Positions 44,318-53,295 of a DNA stretch of 64,000 nt are shown here, piece by piece; position 1 is the stretch's first letter; every line of letters begins with the position of its first letter. The DNA is from CBETVX01 sp965539935. Lineage in GTDB: Bacteria > Bacillota > Clostridia > Peptostreptococcales > Caminicellaceae. Location of the stretch: contig CBETVX010000001.1 of NCBI GenBank assembly GCA_965539935.1, positions 1 through 64,000 on the forward strand. Direction: 5' to 3'. Below the pieces are notes generated by a model. That model saw only the letters and a list, made by a program, of their open reading frames with translations, was not told where the DNA came from and made no database searches. A program made the translations under genes and the position numbers.

Positions 44318-45643
44318 ATGGGAAAAGATCTTGTAGAAATAGTCAAAGAATCGGGGATAGTAGGTGCCGGTGGAGCAGGATTTCCAACCCATGTTAAATT
44401 AAATGCAAAGGCACAATATATAATAGTAAATGGTGCAGAATGTGAACCATTATTAAGAGTTGATCAACAATTACTTGCTACTAAAACTAAAGAAATACTA
44501 TCCGCCCTTGAAATAATTATAGGCAATATAAAGGCTAAAAAGGGGATAATAGCTCTTAAAAGCAAATATAAAGAGGCTATCAATGCTTTGAAAAAGTCTG
44601 TGATAGATAGCCCATACATAGAAATATTTGAGCTAGATAATTTTTACCCTGCTGGAGATGAGCAAGTCACTGTATATGAAGTTCTGAACAGAATTGTTCC
44701 AGAGGGAGGAATTCCTCTAAATGTAGATGTTATTGTTATTAATGTTGAAACACTGTTAAATATATATAAAGCATTTCAAGGGAAAGCCGTCGTTGAAAAA
44801 TATGTAACAGTAACTGGGGAGGTAAAAAATCCTAAAACTATAAAGGTGCCAATAGGAGTAACTATTAAGGAAGCAATTGATCTTGCAGGTGGAGCAACTA
44901 TATCAGATTTTAAAGTAATTGATGGTGGGCCCATGATGGGGAAAATAATAGAAGATATAAATGAACCTATTACTAAAACAACAAAGGGATTAATAGTTAT
45001 CCCTAAAAACCATTCCCTTTTAGTTTCTAAAAAAATGAACATAGATACAATGCTAAAAAAGGCTAAAACGGCTTGTATGCATTGTTCATTATGTACGGAG
45101 GTTTGTCCAAGAAATCTTTTAGGACATAATCTATATCCCGATAAATTAATGAGGGTGGCAAGTTATAATAGTACCTGTGAAAAGGATGTTTCCATAACAC
45201 AAGCCTTCCTGTGCTGCGAGTGTAGACTATGTGAATATGCCTGTGTAATGGATCTTAAGCCTTGGAAACTAAATCAATTCTTAAAAGGAAAAATGGGTGA
45301 AGCAGGAATTAAAAATCCCCATCATAAACAGCCCCAAAGAGTACATCCCTTTAGAAGATTTAGAAGATATCCTGTTAATAAATTAATTGCTAAATTAGGA
45401 TTGAGAAAATATGATATAAAGATTCCCTTTGAAGAGAAGCAAATGGAATTTAAAAGGGTTACTATTTTTCTAAAACAACATATAGGGGCAGAATCAGTAC
45501 CTGTTGTTAAAAAAGGTGATAGAGTAAACTGTGGAGACTTAGTAGCAGATATTCCTAATGGCAAATTAGGAGCTAAAATACATGCAAGCATAGATGGAAT
45601 TGTAGAATATATTGATGAAGAAAAAATTATAATTAATAAATAA
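44318..45643 (+). CDS. pduS: Cobalamin reductase PduS (RnfC-like)
   Basis: The product is 441 residues. The N-terminal Rossmann/FMN-binding region starts GIVGAGGAGFPTHVKL, as in RnfC and NuoF. An SLBB segment is near residue 165. Two [4Fe-4S] motifs follow: CMHCSLCTEVCPRNL near 252-266 and CCECRLCEYACVMDLKP near 295-312. A C-terminal barrel-sandwich domain ends the chain. PduS reduces cob(III)/cob(II)alamin for PduO and may pass electrons across the shell to PduT. GAGGTGAT precedes the ATG. Confidence 0.94.
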   Translation: MGKDLVEIVKESGIVGAGGAGFPTHVKLNAKAQYIIVNGAECEPLLRVDQQLLATKTKEILSALEIIIGNIKAKKGIIALKSKYKEAINALKKSVIDSPYIEIFELDNFYPAGDEQVTVYEVLNRIVPEGGIPLNVDVIVINVETLLNIYKAFQGKAVVEKYVTVTGEVKNPKTIKVPIGVTIKEAIDLAGGATISDFKVIDGGPMMGKIIEDINEPITKTTKGLIVIPKNHSLLVSKKMNIDTMLKKAKTACMHCSLCTEVCPRNLLGHNLYPDKLMRVASYNSTCEKDVSITQAFLCCECRLCEYACVMDLKPWKLNQFLKGKMGEAGIKNPHHKQPQRVHPFRRFRRYPVNKLIAKLGLRKYDIKIPFEEKQMEFKRVTIFLKQHIGAESVPVVKKGDRVNCGDLVADIPNGKLGAKIHASIDGIVEYIDEEKIIINK

Positions 45644-45675
45644 TGAATTGTTTGATGATGAAAGAGGCGATGTGA

Positions 45676-46224
45676 ATGAAAAAAGCCATAGGTCTGTTGG
45701 AATTTAAAAGCATTGCAAAGGGTATTGAGGCAACCGACGAAATGATGAAATCATCTAACGTAGAATTAATACTAGCTACTCCCATATGTCCTGGGAAATA
45801 TATTTCCATCATTACAGGGGATGTAGAAGCCGTAAATAACGCAAAAAAAGTTGGTGAAATAGTAGGTGATATTTTTACAGTAGGATCATTCTCAATACCA
45901 AATGTAAGTGAAAAAGTTTTTCCAGCTTTAACAGCAACAACCGATCCTCATAAAATAAGCTCCCTAGGTATTATTGAAACCATATCTGCAGTTTCATCAA
46001 TACTTGTAGGAGATATAGCTGTTAAATCTGCAAATATTGATTTGCTAGAAATAAGGATTGCTAGGGGATTAGGTGGTAAGGGTTTTGTAGTTATGACAGG
46101 AGAAATATCATCTGTCAAGTCCGCAGTAAAGACCTGTGAGAATCAGCTTATGGAAACAGGAGAAATAATTAGTTCCGTGGTAATAGCATCACCCAATAAA
46201 GATTTAATTGATAAACTATTATAA
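45676..46224 (+). CDS. pduT: Microcompartment shell protein PduT (Fe-S pore)
   Basis: The product is 182 residues with two BMC domains (about 3-85 and 95-180). Cys38 in ATPICPGKY corresponds to the cysteine that coordinates a central [4Fe-4S] cluster in trimeric PduT. It therefore probably conducts electrons through the shell, consistent with its location directly after pduS. It is the last gene of the operon; a terminator overlaps its stop region. Confidence 0.94.
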   Translation: MKKAIGLLEFKSIAKGIEATDEMMKSSNVELILATPICPGKYISIITGDVEAVNNAKKVGEIVGDIFTVGSFSIPNVSEKVFPALTATTDPHKISSLGIIETISAVSSILVGDIAVKSANIDLLEIRIARGLGGKGFVVMTGEISSVKSAVKTCENQLMETGEIISSVVIASPNKDLIDKLL

Positions 46225-46257
46225 CCTAAAGATAATTTCTTTAGGTTTTATTTTTTA
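46223..46257 (+). terminator. Terminator of the Pdu microcompartment operon
   Basis: Stem AACCTAAAG/CTTTAGGTT with a seven-base loop, then TTATTTTTT. It begins at the pduT stop codon. Confidence 0.82.
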
Positions 46258-46318
46258 AGAGGATTCTGATTAAAAATATAGAAAATATATACAGAGAAAA
46301 AACAAGGGGGAGATTAAA

Positions 46319-47218
46319 TTGTATTTTGCAACTTACAAATATGATAATAAGGAAGAAATAGGAATATTTAAAAAAGAGGATAATAAAATAATTCCTATGG
46401 AAGAGATTTTCAAAGATTTAAATTTAAAATGTCCTAAGGATATGAATGAATTTATTAATATATCCAATGAAGAAATAATATCTGATATAAAAAAATTAAT
46501 TGGGACAAAAAAATTTAAAGAAATAGATAAAAATGAAGTGAAACTTTGTGCACCAATACCTTACCCTAATAGGAACTTAATATGTCTCGGTAAAAATTAT
46601 TTAGATCACGCCAAGGAAACTACAGGTCTTCCAGGAGGTACAGAGGATATACCTAAGTTTCCTATATATTTTACTAAAATAGCTGATCCTGCCATAGGAG
46701 ATGGAGATATTATAAAAAAACATGAAGACATCACAAAAATGATTGATTATGAAGTGGAACTTGGAATTATTATTGGAAAAGATGGAAGAGACATAAGAAG
46801 GGAAGATGCAGAGGATTACATATTTGGTTATACAATAGTAAATGATGTATCGGCTAGGAATATTCAAAGGAAACATGGACAGTGGTTTAGGGGTAAAAGT
46901 TTAGAGACATTTTGTCCAATGGGTCCCGTTATAGCCCATAAAAGTATAATACCTTTTCCAGTGGAATTGGATATTATGTGTAAAATAAATGGAGAAATAA
47001 GACAAAATTCTAATACTAAAAATCTTATATTTGACATACCATATATATTGAGTGAACTATCAAAGGGGATGACCCTTAGGGCAGGAGATATTATTATAAC
47101 TGGAACTCCAGCAGGTGTGGGATTAGGTTTTAAACCCTATAAATTTTTAAAGGCTGGAGATATTATTGAGTGTTATATTGAGAAGATAGGAAGTCTTACT
47201 AATAAGATGGAGGAATAA
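46319..47218 (+). CDS. Fumarylacetoacetate hydrolase-family protein
   Basis: The product is 299 residues. A variable N-terminal ~70 residues is followed by the FAH domain: LICLGKNYLDHAKET, MIDYEVELGIIIGKDGR with metal-binding acidic residues, and DIIITGTPAGVGLG. Family members are hydratases, decarboxylases or acylpyruvase-type hydrolases; the substrate is not predictable. TTG 46319 follows AAGGGGGAG. It is separated from the Pdu operon by a terminator, so it is probably not part of it. Confidence 0.85.
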   Translation: MYFATYKYDNKEEIGIFKKEDNKIIPMEEIFKDLNLKCPKDMNEFINISNEEIISDIKKLIGTKKFKEIDKNEVKLCAPIPYPNRNLICLGKNYLDHAKETTGLPGGTEDIPKFPIYFTKIADPAIGDGDIIKKHEDITKMIDYEVELGIIIGKDGRDIRREDAEDYIFGYTIVNDVSARNIQRKHGQWFRGKSLETFCPMGPVIAHKSIIPFPVELDIMCKINGEIRQNSNTKNLIFDIPYILSELSKGMTLRAGDIIITGTPAGVGLGFKPYKFLKAGDIIECYIEKIGSLTNKMEE

Positions 47219-47291
47219 ACTGTTTACTGCCCTTAATTATGTGTATATATATAATATAAATTTTACATAATAAATAAGGGAGGATACATTT

Positions 47292-48194
47292 ATGAAGACG
47301 AATAAAATAATAGAGGAAAGAAGGTCAGTAAGGGAATATAAAGACAAAAAAGTAGATAAGAAGATAATAGATGATTTGTTTGAGGATATAAAAACTAAGA
47401 AAAAATTATCAGATGATATAGATATAGAATTTTACTTCGTTAATAATGGATATGAAGCCTATAATAAAATAGATGGTCTAGCTGGATATTTTGGTAAAGT
47501 TATAAAAGCTCCCCATTATATATGTTTAATGGCTAATGAAAAAGAAGGATACTTAGAAAGTGTAGGATACATAGGGGAGAACCTAGTGCTAATGGCTACT
47601 AAATTAGGACTTGGAACCTGTTGGATAGAAGTATTAGACAATGAAGAAGTATTAAAGGAAAAGTTAGAAATTGATAAAGAAGGTGTTATTGTAGGCATAT
47701 TGGCTATAGGATATCCTAAAAAAGAAGCTAAGGTTTTAAGTATGTATGATACCCTTAAGAAGGGGAGTATATCACCCCTTACTGAATTTGGATATCCAAA
47801 TATGGATATTGAGTATACCGATAAGCCCCTAAGTGGAAGATTATCCATAGAAGATATAGTCTATATGAAAAAGTGGGGTAATAATGCAAAGGTAGAGGAT
47901 TTAGATAATAGGGGACTTGTTGAGATATTTTATTATATGAGATTGGCACCTTCTTGGGGAAATAGGCAGCCTTGGAAGTTTATAATTGATGGTTCAAAAA
48001 TAATACTTGCTGTGAAGGGCAAAGATGAAAAAGCAAGTGAAAAAGTAGCCAGAATGGAAGCCGGTATAGCTATGCTATATTTTGAAAAAATGGTTCATGA
48101 AATGGGGCTTCCAGGTAGCTGGCATTTAGATAAACTGGATAATAAATATGATATTCCAGAGGATTATTTTATATCAGGTTATTATATATTATAG
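47292..48194 (+). CDS. Double nitroreductase-fold protein
   Basis: The product is 300 residues. The N-terminal half has IEERRSVREYKDKKVD and GYIGENLVLMATKLGLGTCW, a nitroreductase FMN domain. The C-terminal half has YYMRLAPSWGNRQPWKFII and a second domain-like block. Both halves follow the pattern of putative nitroreductases with two fused FMN-fold units. The substrate is unknown. GGGAGGA precedes ATG 47292. It is 73 bases after the FAH-family gene and may be co-transcribed with it. Confidence 0.78.
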   Translation: MKTNKIIEERRSVREYKDKKVDKKIIDDLFEDIKTKKKLSDDIDIEFYFVNNGYEAYNKIDGLAGYFGKVIKAPHYICLMANEKEGYLESVGYIGENLVLMATKLGLGTCWIEVLDNEEVLKEKLEIDKEGVIVGILAIGYPKKEAKVLSMYDTLKKGSISPLTEFGYPNMDIEYTDKPLSGRLSIEDIVYMKKWGNNAKVEDLDNRGLVEIFYYMRLAPSWGNRQPWKFIIDGSKIILAVKGKDEKASEKVARMEAGIAMLYFEKMVHEMGLPGSWHLDKLDNKYDIPEDYFISGYYIL

Positions 48195-48224
48195 TTTTAA
48201 GCTATGGCTTAGCCATAGCTTAAA
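48195..48224. terminator. Strong inverted repeat after the nitroreductase gene, possible terminator
   Basis: The arms TTTAAGCTATGGCT and AGCCATAGCTTAAA are perfectly complementary around one base. The T-run is poor (ATTATAT), so terminator function is uncertain. Confidence 0.55.
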
Positions 48225-48329
48225 TTATATAAAAACAACCCAAATAATGTAAATATTGCTAATGCAAAATTGCAATAATAGGTATATTATATTTATATTA
48301 GACATATATTGTGGGGGAGAGAATAGTAG

Positions 48330-49754
48330 ATGAAAAAAAGTTGGATACTCATTATTTTATTGGCTATAGTTACTGTTGGTTGTAATAAACAGGAATCTTT
48401 TTATGCTGATAATACACTAATAGAAGAAGTTTATAATGAAGGGACAATAGGAATTATGGAGGAAGACTTAGAAAATATAGGTTCCAGTGAAGGGGATATT
48501 GAAGAAGACGTTAATGCAGTAGATTTAGAAAAGGATGAGATACTCACTGAAAAAGCCCTTGAGGAACATAAAACAGAAAAGGATGTATTATTACCTCAAG
48601 ATGAAATAGAAGAAAATATAGATGAAGATGATAAGTTAGTTGAAGAAGAAGTATCTATAAATGAAGATGGGTTTACTATAGTAAGAGAGTTCAATACTAT
48701 TGTTCCAGAAACTATCCAGATAGATATCAAATACGATAAATACGCCACAAGCTATGATTATTTACTAATTTTAGCAGGTGGAGCTAATATCAGAGAAAAA
48801 CCTACTGTTAAGGCTAAAGTACTAGATACTGCAACCATGTATGAAAAAATAAATCTTATAGAAGAAGTTAAAGGGGAATATATTGAAGGCTTTAATACTG
48901 ATAAATGGTATAAAGTATTTTTCAAAGATGGAGATAATATAAAATCAGGATATATATTAAGTAGTCTTGGAGAACCTAGGACATTCCAATTTGATAAGAT
49001 GGTTGAGGCTGTCAATAAATTAAAGGAAGAAGTAGAAAATAATCAAACGGTATATATATCAAACTATAAAAACAGAAATGGAAGTGCCCCTCTATATAAA
49101 GGGCAAAATCAAGATGAATATGGTATAAAAAGATATCAAGCTGCCCCGGCTTATACAAAGGCCGACAGTAATTCAGAATTCAGATATATTTCCGATGGTA
49201 CTTTAGCCAGCGTATTAGGAAAAGAAAATGGATTTACAAAGATACGTACTCTGAATTTTGAAGGAGAATACTATGTACCAGATAAATATATTTCATATTA
49301 CAATTCTATTGAGGAATTAAAGAAGGTAGTAGTAGTAGATAGGAAAAATCAAAATCAAGGAGTATTTGAATATAGTGATGGTAAATGGAAGCTTATATCC
49401 TATGTGTTTGCAACTACAGGGGCAAATTCTAAATATAAGCAGCCTACAGATTTAGGATATTATATGGCTATACAGGCTAAGGATAAGTTTTTCTACCTAG
49501 ATGATGTAAGTAGAGAAATATCTGGCTATGCCCCCTATGCTATACGTTTCAATGGGGGAGCTTATATCCATGGGGTTCCAGTGGAGTTTGAGATTGTAGA
49601 AGGAAAAAAAGTTGACCCAGGAAAGAAGGAGTATCTATTTACTATTGGAACAACCCCTAGATCCCATAAATGTGTTAGAAACTATACAAGTCATGCTCAG
49701 TTTCTATATAATTGGATAGAGATAGGAAAGAGTGCAGTTATAGTAATAGAATAG
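48330..49754 (+). CDS. L,D-transpeptidase lipoprotein with SH3 domain
   Basis: The product is 474 residues. The N-terminal signal ends in TVGC (Cys18), predicting a lipoprotein. An acidic linker (about 30-115) is followed by an SH3-like domain (LLILAGGANIREKP near residue 149), a second SH3-like segment (near 270-320) and a C-terminal YkuD transpeptidase domain. The catalytic block reads SHKCVR (Cys448) after HGVPVEF, where the family consensus is SHGCVR; Lys replaces the usual Gly. It would form 3-3 peptidoglycan cross-links or attach proteins to the wall if active. GGGGAGAG precedes ATG 48330. Confidence 0.8.
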   Translation: MKKSWILIILLAIVTVGCNKQESFYADNTLIEEVYNEGTIGIMEEDLENIGSSEGDIEEDVNAVDLEKDEILTEKALEEHKTEKDVLLPQDEIEENIDEDDKLVEEEVSINEDGFTIVREFNTIVPETIQIDIKYDKYATSYDYLLILAGGANIREKPTVKAKVLDTATMYEKINLIEEVKGEYIEGFNTDKWYKVFFKDGDNIKSGYILSSLGEPRTFQFDKMVEAVNKLKEEVENNQTVYISNYKNRNGSAPLYKGQNQDEYGIKRYQAAPAYTKADSNSEFRYISDGTLASVLGKENGFTKIRTLNFEGEYYVPDKYISYYNSIEELKKVVVVDRKNQNQGVFEYSDGKWKLISYVFATTGANSKYKQPTDLGYYMAIQAKDKFFYLDDVSREISGYAPYAIRFNGGAYIHGVPVEFEIVEGKKVDPGKKEYLFTIGTTPRSHKCVRNYTSHAQFLYNWIEIGKSAVIVIE

Positions 49755-49774
49755 ATATAGAATATAACTGGGCT

Positions 49775-49808
49775 AATTAGGGAGAAATTAATTTCTCCCT
49801 AATTTTTT
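49775..49808 (+). terminator. Terminator of the L,D-transpeptidase gene
   Basis: A perfect 14-bp stem AATTAGGGAGAAAT/ATTTCTCCCTAATT is followed by TTTTTT. Confidence 0.88.
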
Positions 49809-49974
49809 GCTCTATAATAATGATTACAAAATAAAGAATTATGAGTTAATCTTCTTTTAACAGATGCCTTCGTTAATTTAAAAAACATAGTAAAAATTAC
49901 ATAGATGTAAGGACTATAAACCAAGGCCTAGACATGTTATAATTAATACATGTGGATTAGAAAGAGGTGGAGTA

Positions 49975-51522
49975 ATGACTAAAAGAGGATTAATTCTTAT
50001 ATTTGTGGTAATGATAGTTTTTGCCTTTGGATTAAGCGGATGTACAAATGAACCAGTAACAAATGATGAAAATAAGGATGTTGAGGTGGTAGATAGTAAA
50101 GATAATGAAAAAGATAGTGATTTAATAATTGATAGTCAAGATGGAAATGAAACTACAGGCCATGAAGAAAATGAAATAAGTCAAGAAAATAATAATGGTG
50201 AAACAAATGAAAATGATGGAAAGGAACAAGACACTAATATCCTTTATATTAGTGCCAGTAAACTCAATGTAAGATCTGAGCCAGAAACCGGTGTAAATAA
50301 TATTATTGGAAGTCTCATAAAGGGTTCTTCAGTTAAAGTTATTGAAGAACAGGTTAATGAAGAGGGACAAACCACATGGTTTAAAGTAGAGTTTGATAAT
50401 GGGGAATCACAGGGTGAAGGATGGATTTCAGCTGAGTATACAGTAAAGGATAAAATGGAGCTTTTAGGACCAGAATATAGGGATCTAAATTTAAATCCTA
50501 TAGAAAAAGCTGAAGAATACCCTGAAAATCCTAGGGTTGAAGTTAAAGGGGTATATCTGACCATACATTCAGCCGGTGGTAAAAGGCTTGACGATTTAAT
50601 TAAACTAGCCAATGAAACAGATATAAATACCTTTGTAATAGATGTTAAAGATGATAATGGAAATATGTTATTTCCAACTGAAACTGCAGAGAAATACAAT
50701 CCAGAGGCCAATGAAGGGGCTACTATTAAAGACATTGAGGCTTTTATGAAAAAGCTTAAGGAAAACAATATATATACTATAGCAAGGATAGTTTCTTTCA
50801 AGGACCCTAAGCTTGCCGATAGATATCCTGAAAGAGCCATTGTATATAAAAATAATAACAAACCCTTTACAAATAGGGATGGGATTGTATGGCTATCTCC
50901 CTACAATAGAGATACATGGGAATATAATATAGAGGTATCTAAGGAAGCTGCTGAGGCAGGATTTAATGAAATACAATTTGATTACGTAAGATTCCCTGCT
51001 TCTAATGGTGGCAAGATGGATAAGTATTTAGATTATAGAAATGAGCTTGATGAATCTAAGCCAGTGGCTATACAAAGATATCTTGAGTATGCAAGGGAAG
51101 AATTATCACCATTGGGAGTATATATTTCTGCAGATATATATGGTTTAGTAGGATCTGTATCCGATGATATGGGTATCGGTCAATACTGGGAAGCTGTAAG
51201 TAATGTGGTTGACTATGTATCTCCTATGATGTATCCAAGTCACTATGGTAATGGGGTTTATGGATTATCAGTACCAGATGCATATCCCTATGAAACCATA
51301 GATCGAGGGGCTAGGGATGCAAATTTAAGAAATAAAAATATTGAAACTCCAGCAATTATAAGACCTTGGATTCAAGATTTTACAGCAACATGGGTAAAGG
51401 GTCACATAAGGTATGGAGACAATGAAGTTAAAGCACAGATCAAAGCCCTTGAAGACAATGGAATAAATGAATATCTCCTTTGGAATCCTGGCAATAAATA
51501 TTCAGAAGGGGCAGTTAAATAA
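49975..51522 (+). CDS. SH3-domain lipoprotein with DUF4015 putative glycoside hydrolase domain
   Basis: The product is 515 residues. The signal peptide ends in the lipobox LSGC (Cys23). A low-complexity Asn/Asp/Glu linker (about 25-85) leads to a bacterial SH3 domain (ILYISASKLNVRSEPETG). From residue ~190 comes a DUF4015 TIM-barrel-like domain, with VKGVYLTIHSAGG, FVIDVKDDNGN, EIQFDYVRFPA and YVSPMMYPSHYGNGVYG. The acidic residues in these blocks are candidate catalytic residues. It probably acts on a cell-surface glycan. GAAAGAGGTGGAG precedes ATG 49975. It lies next to the L,D-transpeptidase, another SH3 wall lipoprotein. Confidence 0.83.
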   Translation: MTKRGLILIFVVMIVFAFGLSGCTNEPVTNDENKDVEVVDSKDNEKDSDLIIDSQDGNETTGHEENEISQENNNGETNENDGKEQDTNILYISASKLNVRSEPETGVNNIIGSLIKGSSVKVIEEQVNEEGQTTWFKVEFDNGESQGEGWISAEYTVKDKMELLGPEYRDLNLNPIEKAEEYPENPRVEVKGVYLTIHSAGGKRLDDLIKLANETDINTFVIDVKDDNGNMLFPTETAEKYNPEANEGATIKDIEAFMKKLKENNIYTIARIVSFKDPKLADRYPERAIVYKNNNKPFTNRDGIVWLSPYNRDTWEYNIEVSKEAAEAGFNEIQFDYVRFPASNGGKMDKYLDYRNELDESKPVAIQRYLEYAREELSPLGVYISADIYGLVGSVSDDMGIGQYWEAVSNVVDYVSPMMYPSHYGNGVYGLSVPDAYPYETIDRGARDANLRNKNIETPAIIRPWIQDFTATWVKGHIRYGDNEVKAQIKALEDNGINEYLLWNPGNKYSEGAVK

Positions 51523-51533
51523 AGAACAAAGAA

Positions 51534-51557
51534 GACCTGAGAATTAATTCTCAGGTC
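51534..51557. terminator. Shared hairpin between converging genes
   Basis: A perfect 24-base palindrome GACCTGAGAATT/AATTCTCAGGTC lies between the DUF4015 gene and the uracil permease gene. T-runs are weak on both sides. Confidence 0.6.
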
Positions 51558-51567
51558 TATATTATTA

Positions 51568-52806
51568 TTAGTTATTAGGTAATATTTTATTTAGTATGAT
51601 ACCAACTATAGCAGCCAATGCCATTCCTTCTATTGTAAAGTTTATAACTCCTATATTTATTGGGAGAGATGCCCCACCTAAACCAAGCACTAATATTACT
51701 GCTGCTACTATAAGATTCTTTGATTTACTAAAATCAATTTGATTTTCCACTAGGGATCTAGCCCCCACTGCCGCAATCATACCAAACAATACTATGGAAA
51801 TACCTCCAACAACAGCCGTTGGTATAGTGCTTATTACTGCTCCTAACTTAGGCATTAGTCCTAGGATGATTGCAAATACCGCAGCAATTCTAACTATTCC
51901 AGGGTCATGAACCTTAGTTAAAGCCAAAACTCCAGTATTTTCAGAGTAAGTAGTATTTGCAGGGCCACCAAACATTGCGGAGATAGATGTTGCTATACCG
52001 TCACCCAATAGAGTTTTTTGAAGACCCGGGTCCTTAACAAAATCTTTATCAACAGTAGTTCCTATTGCTAAAACATCACCAACGTGTTCAATCATAGTTG
52101 CAACGGCTATTGGAGCAACCATCATAACTGTATTAAATGAGAATTTTGCCATTTGAAACTCAGGAAGTCCAAACCAATTAGCTTCTATTACTGGAGTAAA
52201 ATCCACATTACCTGTAATAACTGCAACTGTATATCCACCTATAAGACCCATTAGTACGGGAAGTACCTTTAAAAATCCTTTACCATATATGCTTACTATA
52301 GTTACTATTGAAAAACTTACTATAGCTAGTGTCCAATTTGTAGAGGCCATATCATTTACTGCGGTAGGAGCAAGTTTTAATCCTATAACCATTATAATAG
52401 GGCCAGTTACTATTGGAGGGAAGAAACTTATAATTTTCTCTACACCAAATATACTTATTAGTCCTGCCATAACTAGATATATAAGTCCTGCTACAACTAA
52501 TCCTCCTTGAGCATATTGTAGATTAGACATTTCAGCCACTGCTAAAATTGGTGCTATGAAAGCAAAGGATGAACCAAGGAAGGCTGGAACTTTGCCTTTA
52601 GTAATCAGATGAAATATTAGAGTTCCTACACCAGCCATAAATAGGGCCACTGAAATATTTAAGCCAGTAATTAGAGGAACTAAAACCGTAGCACCAAACA
52701 TAGTAAATGTATGTTGAAGACCAAGTATAATTTTCTTATGGAGATCTATTGTGTTTAAGTTTATTACTGTATCATTAGAAAATGTTAAATTTTCATTTTT
52801 TATCAT
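51568..52806 (-). CDS. uraA: Uracil permease (NCS2/UraA family)
   Basis: The product is about 412 residues with about twelve to fourteen helices. Family blocks are LGLQHTFTMFGATVLVP near the N-terminus, SSFAFIAPI, and the substrate-site signature AVATMIEHVGDVLAIG. FGGPANTTYSENTGVLALTKV is typical of uracil/xanthine permeases. The upstream PyrR-type attenuator points to uracil rather than purines. ATG 52806 follows AAGGGAGA; an in-frame ATG at 52824 has no site. It is monocistronic. Confidence 0.92.
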   Translation of the reverse strand: MIKNENLTFSNDTVINLNTIDLHKKIILGLQHTFTMFGATVLVPLITGLNISVALFMAGVGTLIFHLITKGKVPAFLGSSFAFIAPILAVAEMSNLQYAQGGLVVAGLIYLVMAGLISIFGVEKIISFFPPIVTGPIIMVIGLKLAPTAVNDMASTNWTLAIVSFSIVTIVSIYGKGFLKVLPVLMGLIGGYTVAVITGNVDFTPVIEANWFGLPEFQMAKFSFNTVMMVAPIAVATMIEHVGDVLAIGTTVDKDFVKDPGLQKTLLGDGIATSISAMFGGPANTTYSENTGVLALTKVHDPGIVRIAAVFAIILGLMPKLGAVISTIPTAVVGGISIVLFGMIAAVGARSLVENQIDFSKSKNLIVAAVILVLGLGGASLPINIGVINFTIEGMALAAIVGIILNKILPNN

Positions 52807-52960
52807 GGAATCTTCTCCCTTCATATTAAGTTATAGCTATTAATCCAATAAAAATATAATTCATAATAAAGATGCCTATCTAATTTTTATTCATCTACAT
52901 TCCTCCTCCTTCTTGATCTCCCAGGATCAAATTAAAGGTTGCTAAATATATTTGCAAAAT

Positions 52961-52992
52961 AAAAACCTTCTTTACCATGAGATAAAGAAGGT
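52961..52992 (-). terminator. Attenuator terminator of the uracil permease leader
   Basis: On the minus strand a 10-bp stem ACCTTCTTTA/TAAAGAAGGT (52965-52974 with 52983-52992) is followed by TTTTTATTTT. It lies between the PyrR-binding hairpin and the permease start. Confidence 0.85.
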
Positions 52993-53045
52993 CTAATTAA
53001 CTATATCGGCTTTAAGAATCCATAGGCATACATACCTATATCAGC

Positions 53046-53087
53046 CCTTAATCCTACCTTGTTAACCTCACGGGGTTAATTTAAAGG
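53046..53087 (-). promoter_or_regulatory. PyrR-binding (pyrimidine attenuation) RNA element
   Basis: On the minus strand the leader folds into CCTTTAAATTAACC - CCGTGA - GGTTAACAAGGTAGGATT. The hexaloop CCGUGA fits the PyrR consensus CNGNGA, and the purine-rich internal bulge AACAAGGUAG matches the conserved AAGGnUA. Together with the outer CCTTTAA/TTAAGG stem this matches the anti-antiterminator bound by PyrR-UMP. The terminator follows downstream. Confidence 0.8.
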
Positions 53088-53111
53088 TTATTCTATTGAG
53101 TTCTCCATGTA

Positions 53112-53140
53112 ATGTTAACATGAATATTAAACAATGTCAA
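53112..53140 (-). promoter_or_regulatory. Promoter of the uracil permease leader
   Basis: On the minus strand TTGACA (53135-53140) and TAACAT (53112-53117) are 17 bases apart, ~25 bases upstream of the PyrR element. Confidence 0.7.
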
Positions 53141-53184
53141 TTAGACTATAAAAAAAATAATATTTTTTGAAAACCCCATTTGTA

Positions 53185-53213
53185 TTGACAGTTTTTTAAA
53201 TATATGTTATAAC
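53185..53213 (+). promoter_or_regulatory. Promoter of tRNA-Ser
   Basis: TTGACA (53185-53190) and TATAAC (53208-53213) are 17 bases apart and ~80 bases upstream of the tRNA. It is back-to-back with the uracil permease promoter. Confidence 0.78.
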
Positions 53214-53295
53214 ATAATTACTTCAAAAAAATATTATTTAGAGAACTTTTTTAATTATTGAAATGGGTAATGATAGTTACAGTAGATTTCTATTT

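Noticed and set aside
46319..48194. FAH-family hydrolase and nitroreductase-like genes as part of the microcompartment operon
   Set aside because: A strong terminator follows pduT, neither protein has an encapsulation helix, and neither belongs to a known Pdu step.
52961..53100. Purine (guanine/adenine) or PRPP riboswitch before the NCS2 permease
   Set aside because: The conserved loop and junction sequences of those riboswitches are absent; the CCGUGA loop and AAGGUA bulge fit a PyrR site instead.
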